64,000 nucleotides of DNA, from contig SGZM01000002.1 in NCBI GenBank assembly GCA_004214065.1, positions 42,668 through 106,667 on the forward strand, in the 5' to 3' direction. Each line of letters starts with the position of its first letter. Positions within the stretch are counted from its first letter, which is position 1. The notes under the pieces were generated by a model. The model was given only the letters and a program-made list of their open reading frames with translations. It ran no database searches and was not told where the DNA came from. Source of the stretch: Gammaproteobacteria bacterium. Lineage in GTDB: Bacteria > Pseudomonadota > Gammaproteobacteria > Magnimaribacterales > Magnimaribacteraceae. This document shows positions 1 to 11,291 of this stretch, piece by piece. The translations under genes and the position numbers were made by a program.

Positions 1-2
1 GC

Positions 3-881
3 AAAGGTTTCATTCAAAAGCTTGTGGCGCTTTATTTTTTCAAAGTAGCATTTATAAAAAGTTTTTTTTTAATAAAAAAGATCAAACCTGACTTAGTCAT
101 ATCAATGGGAGGTTACGTTACGCTTGGTCCTGCTTTGGTAGGTTCTTTCTTCTCGCCATTATTCATTCATGAACAAAATAGTATTGTAGGATTAGCTAAT
201 AAAATATTGCATAGAAGATCACAAATTACTTTTGAAGCATTTCCTGAAACTTTTAGAAATTTTAAGCATAAAGTAGCTTGTGTCGGGAACCCTGTTAGAA
301 AAGAAATAGCTGATCTATCTCATAAAGAGATAAGAGACTCTTCAATGTTTAGGATTCTGGTCTTGGGTGGTAGCCAAGGCTCTAAACAAATAAATGAGAT
401 TATAACTAGTGCCTTAAATCATAAAACAATCTCTCCAAAATGGTCTTTTGTCCATCAAACCGGGAAATTAGAGCACTATGACCTGAAGCAGGCTTACATC
501 AATTCAGGAGCTAAATTTGAAATTAAAGAATATATTCATGACATGGCTAGCGAATATAGGAATTGCGATATTATTATTTCCCGTTCTGGAGCCATGACTG
601 TTAGTGAAATTTGTTCTGCCGGTAAACCATCAATCCTTTTACCCTTACCTTGGTCTGCTGACAATCATCAACGCATTAATGCCATGTATCTTCATGAAAA
701 AGGAGCCGCGGAGGTAATAGAATCAAATATTTCAAATTCTGAGAGTCTTTTTAACCTATTAATTGGATTAGAAAACAATCATAATAAAAGGAAATCTATG
801 ATGCATGCAGCTTCTAAGGTCTTCCCTGAATTTACTTCTGAAAAAATTTATAAGATTATTTATGAATCCCTCAAAATATAG
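3..881 (+). CDS. murG: MurG, UDP-GlcNAc:lipid I N-acetylglucosaminyltransferase (5' end cut by window)
   Basis: This enzyme adds GlcNAc to lipid I to make lipid II at the inner face of the cytoplasmic membrane. The frame is open to the window edge, and a possible GTG at 24 lies inside the conserved region just before the MGGY motif, so the true start is outside the window. The roughly 290 visible residues compare with about 355 for a full MurG. Visible motifs are MGGY, HEQN, LGGSQGS (start of the nucleotide-binding half) and SRSGAMTVSE. The 3' end overlaps murC by 20 bases, as in a tightly coupled cell-wall operon. Confidence 0.95.
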   Translation, partial: KGFIQKLVALYFFKVAFIKSFFLIKKIKPDLVISMGGYVTLGPALVGSFFSPLFIHEQNSIVGLANKILHRRSQITFEAFPETFRNFKHKVACVGNPVRKEIADLSHKEIRDSSMFRILVLGGSQGSKQINEIITSALNHKTISPKWSFVHQTGKLEHYDLKQAYINSGAKFEIKEYIHDMASEYRNCDIIISRSGAMTVSEICSAGKPSILLPLPWSADNHQRINAMYLHEKGAAEVIESNISNSESLFNLLIGLENNHNKRKSMMHAASKVFPEFTSEKIYKIIYESLKI

Positions 882-2262
882 CCTTAACAATATCCATTTT
901 ATTGGTATTGGTGGAAGTGGTATGAGTGGTATTGCGGAAGTCCTTAATAATTTAGGCTATAAGATTTCAGGTTCTGATAATGCAAAATCTTCTAATACTC
1001 AACGATTAGAAGACTTGGGTATACAAATTGCATATGAGCATAGTGCATCTAATCTTGATGGCATCGATATGGTAGTCAAGTCAACAGCTATTGCTGATGA
1101 TAACTCAGAAATAATTGAAGCTAAGAGGCGTTTAATTCCAATTCTTGCTAGAGCTGAAATGCTATCTAGTTTAATGAATAATAAAAGAGGCATAGCTATT
1201 GCTGGAACGCATGGCAAGACAACCACCACCAGTTTAGTAGCATCTATAATGAGTAATGCAGGTCTCGACCCAACCTTCATAAATGGTGGAATTATTAACA
1301 GTTTCAATTCCAATGCTCAATTAGGAAAAGGAGATTATTTAATTGCTGAAGCTGATGAGAGCGATCAATCTTTCTTGTTATTGCAGCCCTCGGTATCAGT
1401 CATAACTAATATAGAACCAGATCATTTAGTGAACTATGATGATAGTTTTCTGAACTTAAAAAATGCCTTTTTACAATTTATTAAAAATCTACCTTTCAAT
1501 GGATTTTCTATTGTCTGTGGAGATGATGAAGTTATTAAGGACTTAAAAACTAACTTTCAAAGACCTCTTATTAGTTACGGTTTTGAGATAGATAATGATT
1601 TTGTCTTGTCTGACTATAATTCTATTGGAACTCAATCTTATTTTAAGATGACATCCGATTCAGGATCAGTTGATCTAACTCTAAATATGCTTGGTAAGCA
1701 CAATGCCCTTAATGCGGCTGCAGCCACGATCCTTTGTTTACAGGAAGGTATCTCTATTGATGTTATTCAAGAATCACTTAATAGTTTTATGGGTATAGAT
1801 AGGCGTATGCAAATTTTAGGTGAGCATAGTATTAATAATCATAGTTGCATATATTTCGATGATTATGGTCATCATCCAACAGAAATAGAAAAAACAATAG
1901 AAGCTATTAAAGATTCCTACCCGGATCATAAGGTCGTAATGGTTTTTCAGCCCCACAGATATACTAGAACTAAAGATTTATTTCATGAGTTTGTACAAGT
2001 TTTACGTCAAGTTGATCAATTATTACTTCTTGATATTTATTCTGCAGGAGAAGATGAACTAGATGGGGTAGACAGTGATAACTTACAAAAGTCATTGATT
2101 GATACAGGGTTCGACTCTGTTGAGTTAATAAAAGATAACCAAAGGGTAATCGATAATATTGATAAAAACATTGATTCAGATACTGTATTTGTATTTCAAG
2201 GCGCAGGAGATATATCTGCAATAAGCCAGCAGATAAAAAGTGATTTTTTTTCAGATGGATAA
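862..2262 (+). CDS. murC: MurC, UDP-N-acetylmuramate-L-alanine ligase
   Basis: A 466-residue Mur ligase that adds L-Ala to UDP-MurNAc with ATP in the cytoplasm. It has an N-terminal Rossmann segment (HFIGIGGSGMSG), the ATP loop GTHGKTTTT near residue 115, and the family motif DYGHHPTE before the C-terminal domain. The frame is open from 805, but the ATG at 862 puts the protein start just ahead of the conserved IGIGG motif and is preferred. It overlaps the end of murG and is itself overlapped by ddl. The usual ligase length fits. Confidence 0.96.
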   Translation: MNPSKYSLNNIHFIGIGGSGMSGIAEVLNNLGYKISGSDNAKSSNTQRLEDLGIQIAYEHSASNLDGIDMVVKSTAIADDNSEIIEAKRRLIPILARAEMLSSLMNNKRGIAIAGTHGKTTTTSLVASIMSNAGLDPTFINGGIINSFNSNAQLGKGDYLIAEADESDQSFLLLQPSVSVITNIEPDHLVNYDDSFLNLKNAFLQFIKNLPFNGFSIVCGDDEVIKDLKTNFQRPLISYGFEIDNDFVLSDYNSIGTQSYFKMTSDSGSVDLTLNMLGKHNALNAAAATILCLQEGISIDVIQESLNSFMGIDRRMQILGEHSINNHSCIYFDDYGHHPTEIEKTIEAIKDSYPDHKVVMVFQPHRYTRTKDLFHEFVQVLRQVDQLLLLDIYSAGEDELDGVDSDNLQKSLIDTGFDSVELIKDNQRVIDNIDKNIDSDTVFVFQGAGDISAISQQIKSDFFSDG

Positions 2263-3208
2263 TAAATCTTTATTAAGAAAAAGTAATATCTTAGTTCTTT
2301 CTGGAGGCTGGTCAGCTGAAAGAGAAATATCTATCAGGTCCGGATCGGCAGTCGCTGATGCTTTACAAAGAAATGACATTTCATTCACTCACATTGATCT
2401 GAAGTCCAAAGAAGACGCTCAAGACTTATCTGAAGAATATGATTTAGCCTTTATTGCTTTGCATGGAAGAGGAGGTGAGGATGGATTTATTCAAGAAGTT
2501 TTGGAATCTAAAAGCATTAAATACACTGGCAGTGATTCAAAATCCTGCAAGGTTTCATTAAACAAAATTGAAGCTAAAAAGATATGGCGAGATTTACTTT
2601 TACCTACACCTGACTTTGTAGAAATTAACCAAGCTGGAACGCCTAATATGAAATTAACTCCTCACTTGTCTGGTGGAGATGATATAACCGCTTTAGATAA
2701 AACTTTTGTAGTTAAGCCAGCAAATGAAGGCTCAAGTTATGGAATATCTATTGTCAGACCAGGTATAGGTAGTCTAGAGGGCGCAATGAAGAAAGCATCT
2801 CAATTTGATTCTTCTATTTTAGTCGAAGCATTTGTAGAAGGCAGAGAGCTAACCGTCTCAATTTTAGATGATGAAGTCTTGCATCCTATTTTTATACAAC
2901 CTTCGGGCGAATTTTATGATTTTGAATCCAAATACTCTAACTCCGGCACTAAGTATATTAAAGCTGATTTATCCAATGAAAAACTAGAGGAAATTAAAGA
3001 TTACGCTTGGCATGCGTTCTCTACCTTGGGATGTAAAAATTGGGGAAGAGTCGATTTTATAGAGGACGAAGAGGGAAACTTTCAAATAATTGAGGTAAAT
3101 ACTGTTCCTGGTTTAACAGAAACAAGCTTATTCCCTAAGGCTGCTTCATATGCGGGTTTATCTTTTGATGAAGTGGTAATGAAAGTGCTTCAATTATCTT
3201 GCAAATAG
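2255..3208 (+). CDS. ddl: D-alanine-D-alanine ligase
   Basis: An ATP-grasp enzyme of about 317 residues that joins two D-Ala for the peptidoglycan pentapeptide. Motifs seen are LHGRGGEDG in the N-terminal domain, VKPANEGSS in the ATP-grasp core, and EVNTVPGLTETS at the metal-binding end. The ATG at 2255 overlaps the murC stop by 8 bases. A GTG at 2240 is an alternative that would add five residues. In most gammaproteobacteria ftsQ, ftsA and ftsZ follow; here the next gene is rpsF. Confidence 0.95.
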   Translation: MDNKSLLRKSNILVLSGGWSAEREISIRSGSAVADALQRNDISFTHIDLKSKEDAQDLSEEYDLAFIALHGRGGEDGFIQEVLESKSIKYTGSDSKSCKVSLNKIEAKKIWRDLLLPTPDFVEINQAGTPNMKLTPHLSGGDDITALDKTFVVKPANEGSSYGISIVRPGIGSLEGAMKKASQFDSSILVEAFVEGRELTVSILDDEVLHPIFIQPSGEFYDFESKYSNSGTKYIKADLSNEKLEEIKDYAWHAFSTLGCKNWGRVDFIEDEEGNFQIIEVNTVPGLTETSLFPKAASYAGLSFDEVVMKVLQLSCK

Positions 3209-3227
3209 CTAGACTTAGCCATAAAAT
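3199..3227 (+). promoter_or_regulatory. Candidate sigma70 promoter for rpsF-rpsR-rplI
   Basis: TTGCAA at 3199-3204 and TAAAAT at 3222-3227 are separated by 17 bases, a fair match to a sigma70 promoter. The -35 lies inside the last codons of ddl. Transcription would start near 3234 and leave a leader of about 50 bases before rpsF. This marks the break between the cell-wall cluster and the ribosomal protein operon. Confidence 0.5.
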
Positions 3228-3283
3228 GCAGCGCACCTTGCTCTACATAGCTTATATGAGAGCTTTAAACCAAAAGGAAAATA

Positions 3284-3763
3284 ATGAGAAATTACGAAAT
3301 AGTCTTTTTAGTACACCCTGATCAATCCGATCAGACCTCATCCATAATATCCAAGTTAGATAAGCTGGTAAATGACTCTGGCGGAAATGTTCATCGCTCT
3401 GAAAATATTGGAAATAGAAAATTGGCATATCCTATTCAAGATCAATTTAAAGCAAGTTATGGACTTCTCAACGTAGAATGTAACCAAGAAACTATTAATG
3501 AGATAAAGAACTCTTTTAAATTTAATGACTCAATCATTAGGAATCTAGTTCTTAGTGTTAATAAAATTCACAAAGACACCTCTTCACTTCTTATGCAAAC
3601 TAAAGAAGATAATGAAAAAGATACATACCAAGAAGCTAGGGATGCTGCAAATAAAGCAGAAGAGAGAGAAGCCCAAAACGCTTCTAAAACTGAAAAACCT
3701 GCAGATATAAAATCAAGCTCAAATGAAGCTCCAGAAGAAGAAACTAAAAAGGAGGGCGAGTAA
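3284..3763 (+). CDS. rpsF: Ribosomal protein bS6 with long acidic tail
   Basis: A component of the 30S platform that pairs with bS18. The core of about 95 residues opens with the typical [14 protein letters not shown] and includes NRKLAYPI. It is followed by about 60 residues of low-complexity, charged sequence rich in Glu, Lys and Ala, ending in EEETKKEGE. At 159 residues it is longer than the E. coli protein (about 131-135), and the excess is all in the tail. An AAGGAAA ribosome-binding site precedes the ATG. Its stop codon shares one base with the rpsR start (TAATG). Confidence 0.95.
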   Translation: MRNYEIVFLVHPDQSDQTSSIISKLDKLVNDSGGNVHRSENIGNRKLAYPIQDQFKASYGLLNVECNQETINEIKNSFKFNDSIIRNLVLSVNKIHKDTSSLLMQTKEDNEKDTYQEARDAANKAEEREAQNASKTEKPADIKSSSNEAPEEETKKEGE

Positions 3764-4026
3764 TGGCTAAAAAACAAAAGAAAAATTTTAAGAGAAAAAG
3801 CGATTTTGATAACAGACCTAAATATTGTAAATTTACATCGTTAGGAATTGAAGAAGTTGATTTCAAAGATATAAAGCTTCTTAAGGAATACATAACAGAA
3901 ACAGGAAAAATAATACCTGCAAGAATGACTGGTACTTCTGCAAAATACCAAAGACAACTCAACAAAGCTGTGAAAAGAGCAAGACATCTTGCGCTCTTGC
4001 CATATACAGATTCACATTATAATTAA
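3763..4026 (+). CDS. rpsR: Ribosomal protein bS18
   Basis: An 87-residue, strongly basic 30S protein that forms a heterodimer with bS6. The family signature runs through [14 protein letters not shown] sequence (here [17 protein letters not shown]), then [16 protein letters not shown] and the [10 protein letters not shown] end. It is translationally coupled to rpsF through a TAATG junction and is followed after 3 bases by rplI, the standard gammaproteobacterial order with priB missing. Confidence 0.96.
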   Translation: MAKKQKKNFKRKSDFDNRPKYCKFTSLGIEEVDFKDIKLLKEYITETGKIIPARMTGTSAKYQRQLNKAVKRARHLALLPYTDSHYN

Positions 4027-4029
4027 GCT

Positions 4030-4485
4030 ATGGAAGTAATACTTTTAGAAAAAGTTGCCCAATTAGGTGATCCGGGAGATTTGGTTAATGTTAAATCAGG
4101 TTACGGTCGCAATTTCCTAATACCCACAGGAAAAGCTGTAAGAGCAGATGAAGAGAATAAGGCAGAATATGAAAAAAGACGGGAAGCTCTTATTTCTGCT
4201 GAAGCTGATAGAAAAGATGCAGCTATAAAATTATCAGAATCTATGGGATCTTTATCTATTGCGATTAAAGCACCAGTTTCAGAAGAAGGCACGCTTTATG
4301 GATCAATAGGTACTAGGGAAATTTCGGAAGCTTTGATAGAAAAAGGCTTCGAAATTGAAAAAAGCGCAGTTCGCTTGCCAGAAGGTGTGTTAAAAGAAGT
4401 AGGGGATTATACTATTGATATAGAATTACATCCCGAAGTCATAACACCTATTTCCCTATCAGTTTCAGCTTCAGAAGAAAGTTAA
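4030..4485 (+). CDS. rplI: Ribosomal protein bL9
   Basis: A 151-residue 50S protein with the usual two-domain plan. The N-terminal rRNA-binding domain carries the signature GDPGDLVNVKSGYGRNFLIP, a long central helix is rich in Ala, Glu and Lys, and the C-terminal domain ends in a strand-rich segment. The length is close to the E. coli protein (149). It starts 3 bases after rpsR and closes the ribosomal block. A weak 5-bp hairpin (CTCCC/GGGAG, about 4506-4521) lies in the 62-base gap before dnaB. Confidence 0.96.
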   Translation: MEVILLEKVAQLGDPGDLVNVKSGYGRNFLIPTGKAVRADEENKAEYEKRREALISAEADRKDAAIKLSESMGSLSIAIKAPVSEEGTLYGSIGTREISEALIEKGFEIEKSAVRLPEGVLKEVGDYTIDIELHPEVITPISLSVSASEES

Positions 4486-4547
4486 AAAGTAACTTGTCTT
4501 AAACTCCCTCAAATGGGAGAATTGATGTCTTTCCTCAAAAAAAGGTC

Positions 4548-5945
4548 ATGGCATTAGAAACTTTACCAAATCGAGAATTACCCTACTCAACAGAAGCTGA
4601 GAAAGCTGTGTTGGGAGGAATAATGCTTAAAAATGAAACATGGGATCTTATATCCGATTTAGTAAAAGAAGACGATTTTCACAAGGAAGAGCATAAGTTA
4701 ATTTATAGAACTATCAATGATCTTCAAGATGCAGGTAAACCTGTCGATGTGATTACTGTCCAAGAGGCAATTGAAGGAAATGGGGACCTGCCAAAGTTAA
4801 TCAATTCAGGAGGAAAAGATTATCTAGCTTTACTTGCTAAAGAGACTCCAAGTGTAGCGAATATTCAGAGTTATGCTGACATTATTAAACAAAGATCTAA
4901 TTTAAGAAGACTAATAATTGCCGCAGATAATATTTCTAAAGTTGCAAAGGAATCTGACGCTTCAGGCAGCGACAGAATCATAGATGAAGCCGAAGAAAAA
5001 ATTCTTAGTTTAAGAGATGATCTGAATAGATCTGTAGGCCCTAGGGAAGTTAAAGAGTTATTGGGCCCAGTTTACGCAGATATTCAAGAATCCTCTGAAA
5101 GTGGTAATTCTTTAGTTGGAGTGAGTACAGGTTTTACAGAAATTGATGAAGTGACCCTCGGCTTTCAAAAGTCTGATTTAATTATCATTGCTGGAAGACC
5201 TTCTATGGGTAAAACAGCTTTTGCTTTCAACATTGCTGAAAATGTTGCACGTCAAACAGATCAGACAGTTTTGTTATTTAGTATGGAAATGTCATCAGAG
5301 CAGGTTGTCAGAAGATTTATTTCTAGCATCTCAAGTATAGATCTTCAGAGACTGATGAGAGGTCAATTAGAAGAATATGACTGGGAAGGCATCGATAAGG
5401 CGCTATCTGTGTTAAGTCAAAAGCAAATCTTATTGGATGACACACCGGCACTATCCCCCTCTGAAATAAGAGCCAGAGCACGGAGAGTTAAAAGAGAACA
5501 TCCTGACTTAGCCATGATTGTTATTGATTATCTCCAATTAATGCAAGTACCAGGAAGAGGGGATAATAGAGTGGCCGAGATTAGTGAAATAAGTAGATCT
5601 CTAAAGGCATTAGCAAAAGAACTAAATGTTCCAGTAATTGCATTATCGCAACTTAATAGGGCTGTTGAAACAAGACCCAATAAACGTCCAATCCTTGCAG
5701 ATTTAAGGGATTCCGGGGCAATTGAGCAAGATGCAGATGTAATAGCGTTCCTTTATAGGCATTCTTATTACGATCCAACTGATCTAGAAAGCAAAGGCAA
5801 AGCTGAAGTCAATATTGCTAAACAACGAAATGGCCCTACAAAGGCAGTACCAGTGGCCTTTATTGAGAATACAGCAACATTCCAGAATTTAGCTAAGAGT
5901 GATAGGTTTCCTCCTAGGTATTATGATGAAAGTGACGATTCATAA
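4548..5945 (+). CDS. dnaB: Replicative DNA helicase DnaB
   Basis: The hexameric 5'-3' helicase of the replication fork. The 465-residue protein has the N-terminal primase-interacting domain (EAEKAVLGGIML), then a RecA-like motor with Walker A GRPSMGKTA near residue 216, Walker B-type IVIDYLQLM, and the LRDSGAIEQDAD arginine-finger region. No intein is visible. The position behind rplI is conserved, although the common partner alr (alanine racemase) does not follow. Confidence 0.97.
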   Translation: MALETLPNRELPYSTEAEKAVLGGIMLKNETWDLISDLVKEDDFHKEEHKLIYRTINDLQDAGKPVDVITVQEAIEGNGDLPKLINSGGKDYLALLAKETPSVANIQSYADIIKQRSNLRRLIIAADNISKVAKESDASGSDRIIDEAEEKILSLRDDLNRSVGPREVKELLGPVYADIQESSESGNSLVGVSTGFTEIDEVTLGFQKSDLIIIAGRPSMGKTAFAFNIAENVARQTDQTVLLFSMEMSSEQVVRRFISSISSIDLQRLMRGQLEEYDWEGIDKALSVLSQKQILLDDTPALSPSEIRARARRVKREHPDLAMIVIDYLQLMQVPGRGDNRVAEISEISRSLKALAKELNVPVIALSQLNRAVETRPNKRPILADLRDSGAIEQDADVIAFLYRHSYYDPTDLESKGKAEVNIAKQRNGPTKAVPVAFIENTATFQNLAKSDRFPPRYYDESDDS

Positions 5946-6036
5946 TTTATATAAATTGTCATAAACCTGTCCAATTTTCTCCTTGCAAGACAAACTATAA
6001 TTGTTAAATTAATCAAAATAAGAATTTAAGAAGTTT

Positions 6037-7110
6037 ATGAAAATTTACTATACAGAAGAGACACCTAGAAAAATTAGGGATTATGATATTTCAGAACCAG
6101 AGCTTGGACCTGAAGAAGTTGAAGACATTGCAGAAATATTTAAGACTCCATTAACTGGTACTTATAACTGGGACTATTCAATACAAGATAACAGGATTGC
6201 AAAACTTTATGAGCTTGGAAAAAAGCTTAATTGGAATGTTTCTATGGATATTGATTGGGATAGACCCATGGTCGTATCAGAAGAGATTCCAGTTATGTTC
6301 TGGGATGAGTATCCCCCTTATAAAAAACTGACCGATGAACAGAAAAGAGAATTTTTAAGACACAGAGGGGCAAGTCAATTTAGTCAATTTTTACATGGCG
6401 AACAAGGAGCTCTTCTTGTGGCATCGCAGTTGGTATCGTGTGCACCTACCTATCAGGCTAAGCTGTATGCTGCTTCTCAAGCATTTGATGAAGCTAGACA
6501 TGTTGAAGCTTTTACAAAATATATACAAACTAGATCCAAGCTAATGTATCCAGTTGGCTCTGGTCTTAAAAGTTTATTAGATAAAATTTTGACAGATGAA
6601 AGATGGGACTTAAAGTTAATTGGGATGCAAATTATCATTGAAGGCCTTGCCTTGGCTGCATTTAATACTGCTAAAGCAGTAACTCCTGATCCTGTACTTA
6701 GAGACATATTGCATTTAATTATTAGGGATGAAGCCAGGCACGTTACTTTTGGTGTTAATTATCTTGAAGACTTTATAGAAAATCTTACTGATGAAGAGCG
6801 AGAAGATAGAGCCATGTTTGCGTATGAAGCTTGCGTTATAAGTAAAGAAAGATTATTTCCCACTGATGTATTTAGAAAATTTGGTTGGGATGAAGCTGAA
6901 GCAAGAGATTTTTCTAATAAAGCAGGATTTGCAACAGAATTCCAGAGACTACTTTTTTCAAGAGTTGTACCAAACCTTTCAAGAATAGGCTTACTTACCG
7001 ACAAAGTAAGACCCCTCTATGAAGAGCTAGGTGTCCTTGAGTTTGAATCTCATACATCTGATGATATTTCTTGGGCTGAGCTTGAAAAACCACTAGATTT
7101 AACGGCTTAA
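6037..7110 (+). CDS. Ferritin-like diiron protein, possible oxygenase/oxidase
   Basis: I recognise the fold class but not a named function. The 357-residue protein carries the carboxylate-histidine pattern of R2/ferritin-like diiron enzymes: E122 (HGEQGA), E152 and H155 (DEARH), E202 (IIEGLA), then E232 and H235 (a second DEARH). This is a complete set of six iron ligands. There is no signal peptide, so it should be cytosolic. It could be an R2-like ligand-binding oxidase or an N-oxygenase of the AurF type. It stands alone between dnaB and pyrG; a TATAAT at about 5996-6001 could be its -10. Confidence 0.75.
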   Translation: MKIYYTEETPRKIRDYDISEPELGPEEVEDIAEIFKTPLTGTYNWDYSIQDNRIAKLYELGKKLNWNVSMDIDWDRPMVVSEEIPVMFWDEYPPYKKLTDEQKREFLRHRGASQFSQFLHGEQGALLVASQLVSCAPTYQAKLYAASQAFDEARHVEAFTKYIQTRSKLMYPVGSGLKSLLDKILTDERWDLKLIGMQIIIEGLALAAFNTAKAVTPDPVLRDILHLIIRDEARHVTFGVNYLEDFIENLTDEEREDRAMFAYEACVISKERLFPTDVFRKFGWDEAEARDFSNKAGFATEFQRLLFSRVVPNLSRIGLLTDKVRPLYEELGVLEFESHTSDDISWAELEKPLDLTA

Positions 7111-7171
7111 TTAATTTAATTTTATTGTTCCTGTCGCAGGTTTTTGTTAATCTGTAATCCCATCGTTGTGA

Positions 7172-9669
<2,498 letters not shown>

Positions 9670-9680
9670 TAGGACCGTAT

Positions 9681-10955
9681 ATGAAAATTAATTCCATTGA
9701 AGGATTTGAAGTTATAGATTCAAGAGGTAATCCAACCGTGGGCGCAAAGGTTAACCTTGAAGATGATAGTTTTGGCATTGCTTTTGTGCCTTCAGGTGCT
9801 TCTACGGGGCAACACGAAGCAAATGAAAAAAGAGATGGAGATTCAACAAGATATTTAGGCAAGGGTGTATTAAATGCAGTTGAATCTATTAGAAAAGATA
9901 TTGGACCTTTGCTGAAAGGAAAAAATGTTGAAGATCTTTTAAAAAATGATAAGTTAATGATAGATTCTGATGGGACAGCCAATAAGAAAAACTTTGGAGC
10001 AAATGCTATTCTAGCTGTCTCAATGGCATCAGCTAATGCGGCCGCCACTTCAAAGAATATACCCTTATACAAATTTCTGAATGAACAGTATTCTTCTTAC
10101 TGCAATCAAGAAATACTTCCTTCTTTACCTATTCCTATGATGAATATTCTTAACGGCGGTGCCCATGCTGATAACCCAATTGATTTCCAAGAATTTATGA
10201 TACAGCCGAAAGGTTTCAACTCCTTCTCCGAGTCTTTGAGAGCTGGTATTGAGATATTCCATACCTTAAAAGGTATCCTAAAATCAAAAGGATTGAATAC
10301 TTCTGTTGGAGACGAAGGCGGGTTTGCTCCCAACCTGCAATCACCAGAAGAAGCTTTAGATTTTATAATGATAGCAATAGAGGAGGCAGGGTATAGTCCA
10401 GGAGATCAGGTAGCAATTTGTTTGGATATAGCAGCTACTGAATTTTATTCAAATTCAATATATACATTAGATGGAATGAATAAAAAACTTAGTGCAGATG
10501 AGATGATTAGTTACATCAAAGACCTCTGCAAAAAATATCCAATAAATTCAGTTGAAGATGGACTGGACGAGAATGATTGGGACGGTTGGGCTCAATTGAC
10601 TGAATCTTTAGGGTCTGAAGTTCAACTTGTAGGTGATGACTTATTTGTGACTAACGCAGATAGGATATCTAGGGGAATAAAAGAAAAATCTGCCAATGCT
10701 GTTTTAGTTAAAGTAAATCAGATTGGTACTATTTTTGAAACTTTTGAAGCTGTTAAAACTTCAGTTAGTAATAACTTCAACACAGTTATTTCTCACAGAT
10801 CAGGAGAGACAGAAGATACATTTATTGCGGACTTAGCTGTAAGTCTTGCTTCGGGACAAATAAAAACTGGTGCACCATCTCGATCTGATAGAGTGGCAAA
10901 ATATAATAGATTGTTAATGATAGAGTTGGAGACAGGCTTATGTATTGGCCCTTAA
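9681..10955 (+). CDS. eno: Enolase
   Basis: Interconverts 2-phosphoglycerate and phosphoenolpyruvate in glycolysis. The 424-residue protein starts with EVIDSRGNPTV. It has the Mg-loop PSGASTGQHEA, the general acid region VGDEGGFAP, the lysine base in VKVNQIGT, and the signature SHRSGETED followed by TGAPSRSDR. No unusual insertion is seen. The 3' end overlaps ftsB by 16 bases. Confidence 0.97.
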   Translation: MKINSIEGFEVIDSRGNPTVGAKVNLEDDSFGIAFVPSGASTGQHEANEKRDGDSTRYLGKGVLNAVESIRKDIGPLLKGKNVEDLLKNDKLMIDSDGTANKKNFGANAILAVSMASANAAATSKNIPLYKFLNEQYSSYCNQEILPSLPIPMMNILNGGAHADNPIDFQEFMIQPKGFNSFSESLRAGIEIFHTLKGILKSKGLNTSVGDEGGFAPNLQSPEEALDFIMIAIEEAGYSPGDQVAICLDIAATEFYSNSIYTLDGMNKKLSADEMISYIKDLCKKYPINSVEDGLDENDWDGWAQLTESLGSEVQLVGDDLFVTNADRISRGIKEKSANAVLVKVNQIGTIFETFEAVKTSVSNNFNTVISHRSGETEDTFIADLAVSLASGQIKTGAPSRSDRVAKYNRLLMIELETGLCIGP

Positions 10956-11290
10956 AGAAAGTTTTTTTCTTGTTTAAAGCACATCCTTTATTCTTCTCTT
11001 CTTGCTTAATACTTAGCTGCCTCCTGGCTGTAACACAATATCAATTCTGGTTTGGTGAATATAGCAGGGCTGATCTCAATACTTTAAAAGATGAAATATC
11101 TCTCGTTGAATTAGAAACCGATATTATCAGGAAGAAAAATGAAGAACTTTTACAGGAGAAAGAAAAGTTAAATTCTGGCAAAGAGGCTCTAGAAGGTGCA
11201 GCAAGGATCGAACTAGGAATGATAAAACCAGGTGAAAAGTTTTATGTTTTTAAAGACGAAACAAAAAAAGAAACTCTAAAAGATAACTAA
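10940..11290 (+). CDS. ftsB: Septum formation initiator FtsB
   Basis: A small bitopic division protein that joins FtsQ and FtsL at the septum. The 116 residues hold one membrane segment (about residues 12-32), then a coiled coil (DLNTLKDEISLVELETD to NEELLQEKEKL) and the conserved AARIELGMIKPGE motif. Its ATG lies inside the end of eno, so translation is probably coupled. It has a slightly longer N-terminus than the E. coli protein (103). ispD follows immediately, as in other gammaproteobacteria. Confidence 0.9.
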   Translation: MYWPLKKVFFLFKAHPLFFSSCLILSCLLAVTQYQFWFGEYSRADLNTLKDEISLVELETDIIRKKNEELLQEKEKLNSGKEALEGAARIELGMIKPGEKFYVFKDETKKETLKDN

Positions 11291-11291
11291 A

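Noticed and set aside
7130..7145. CCTG-TCG-CAGG followed by five T after the diiron gene, possible terminator
   Set aside because: The stem is only 4 bp with a 3-base loop, too weak to claim, although it may contribute.
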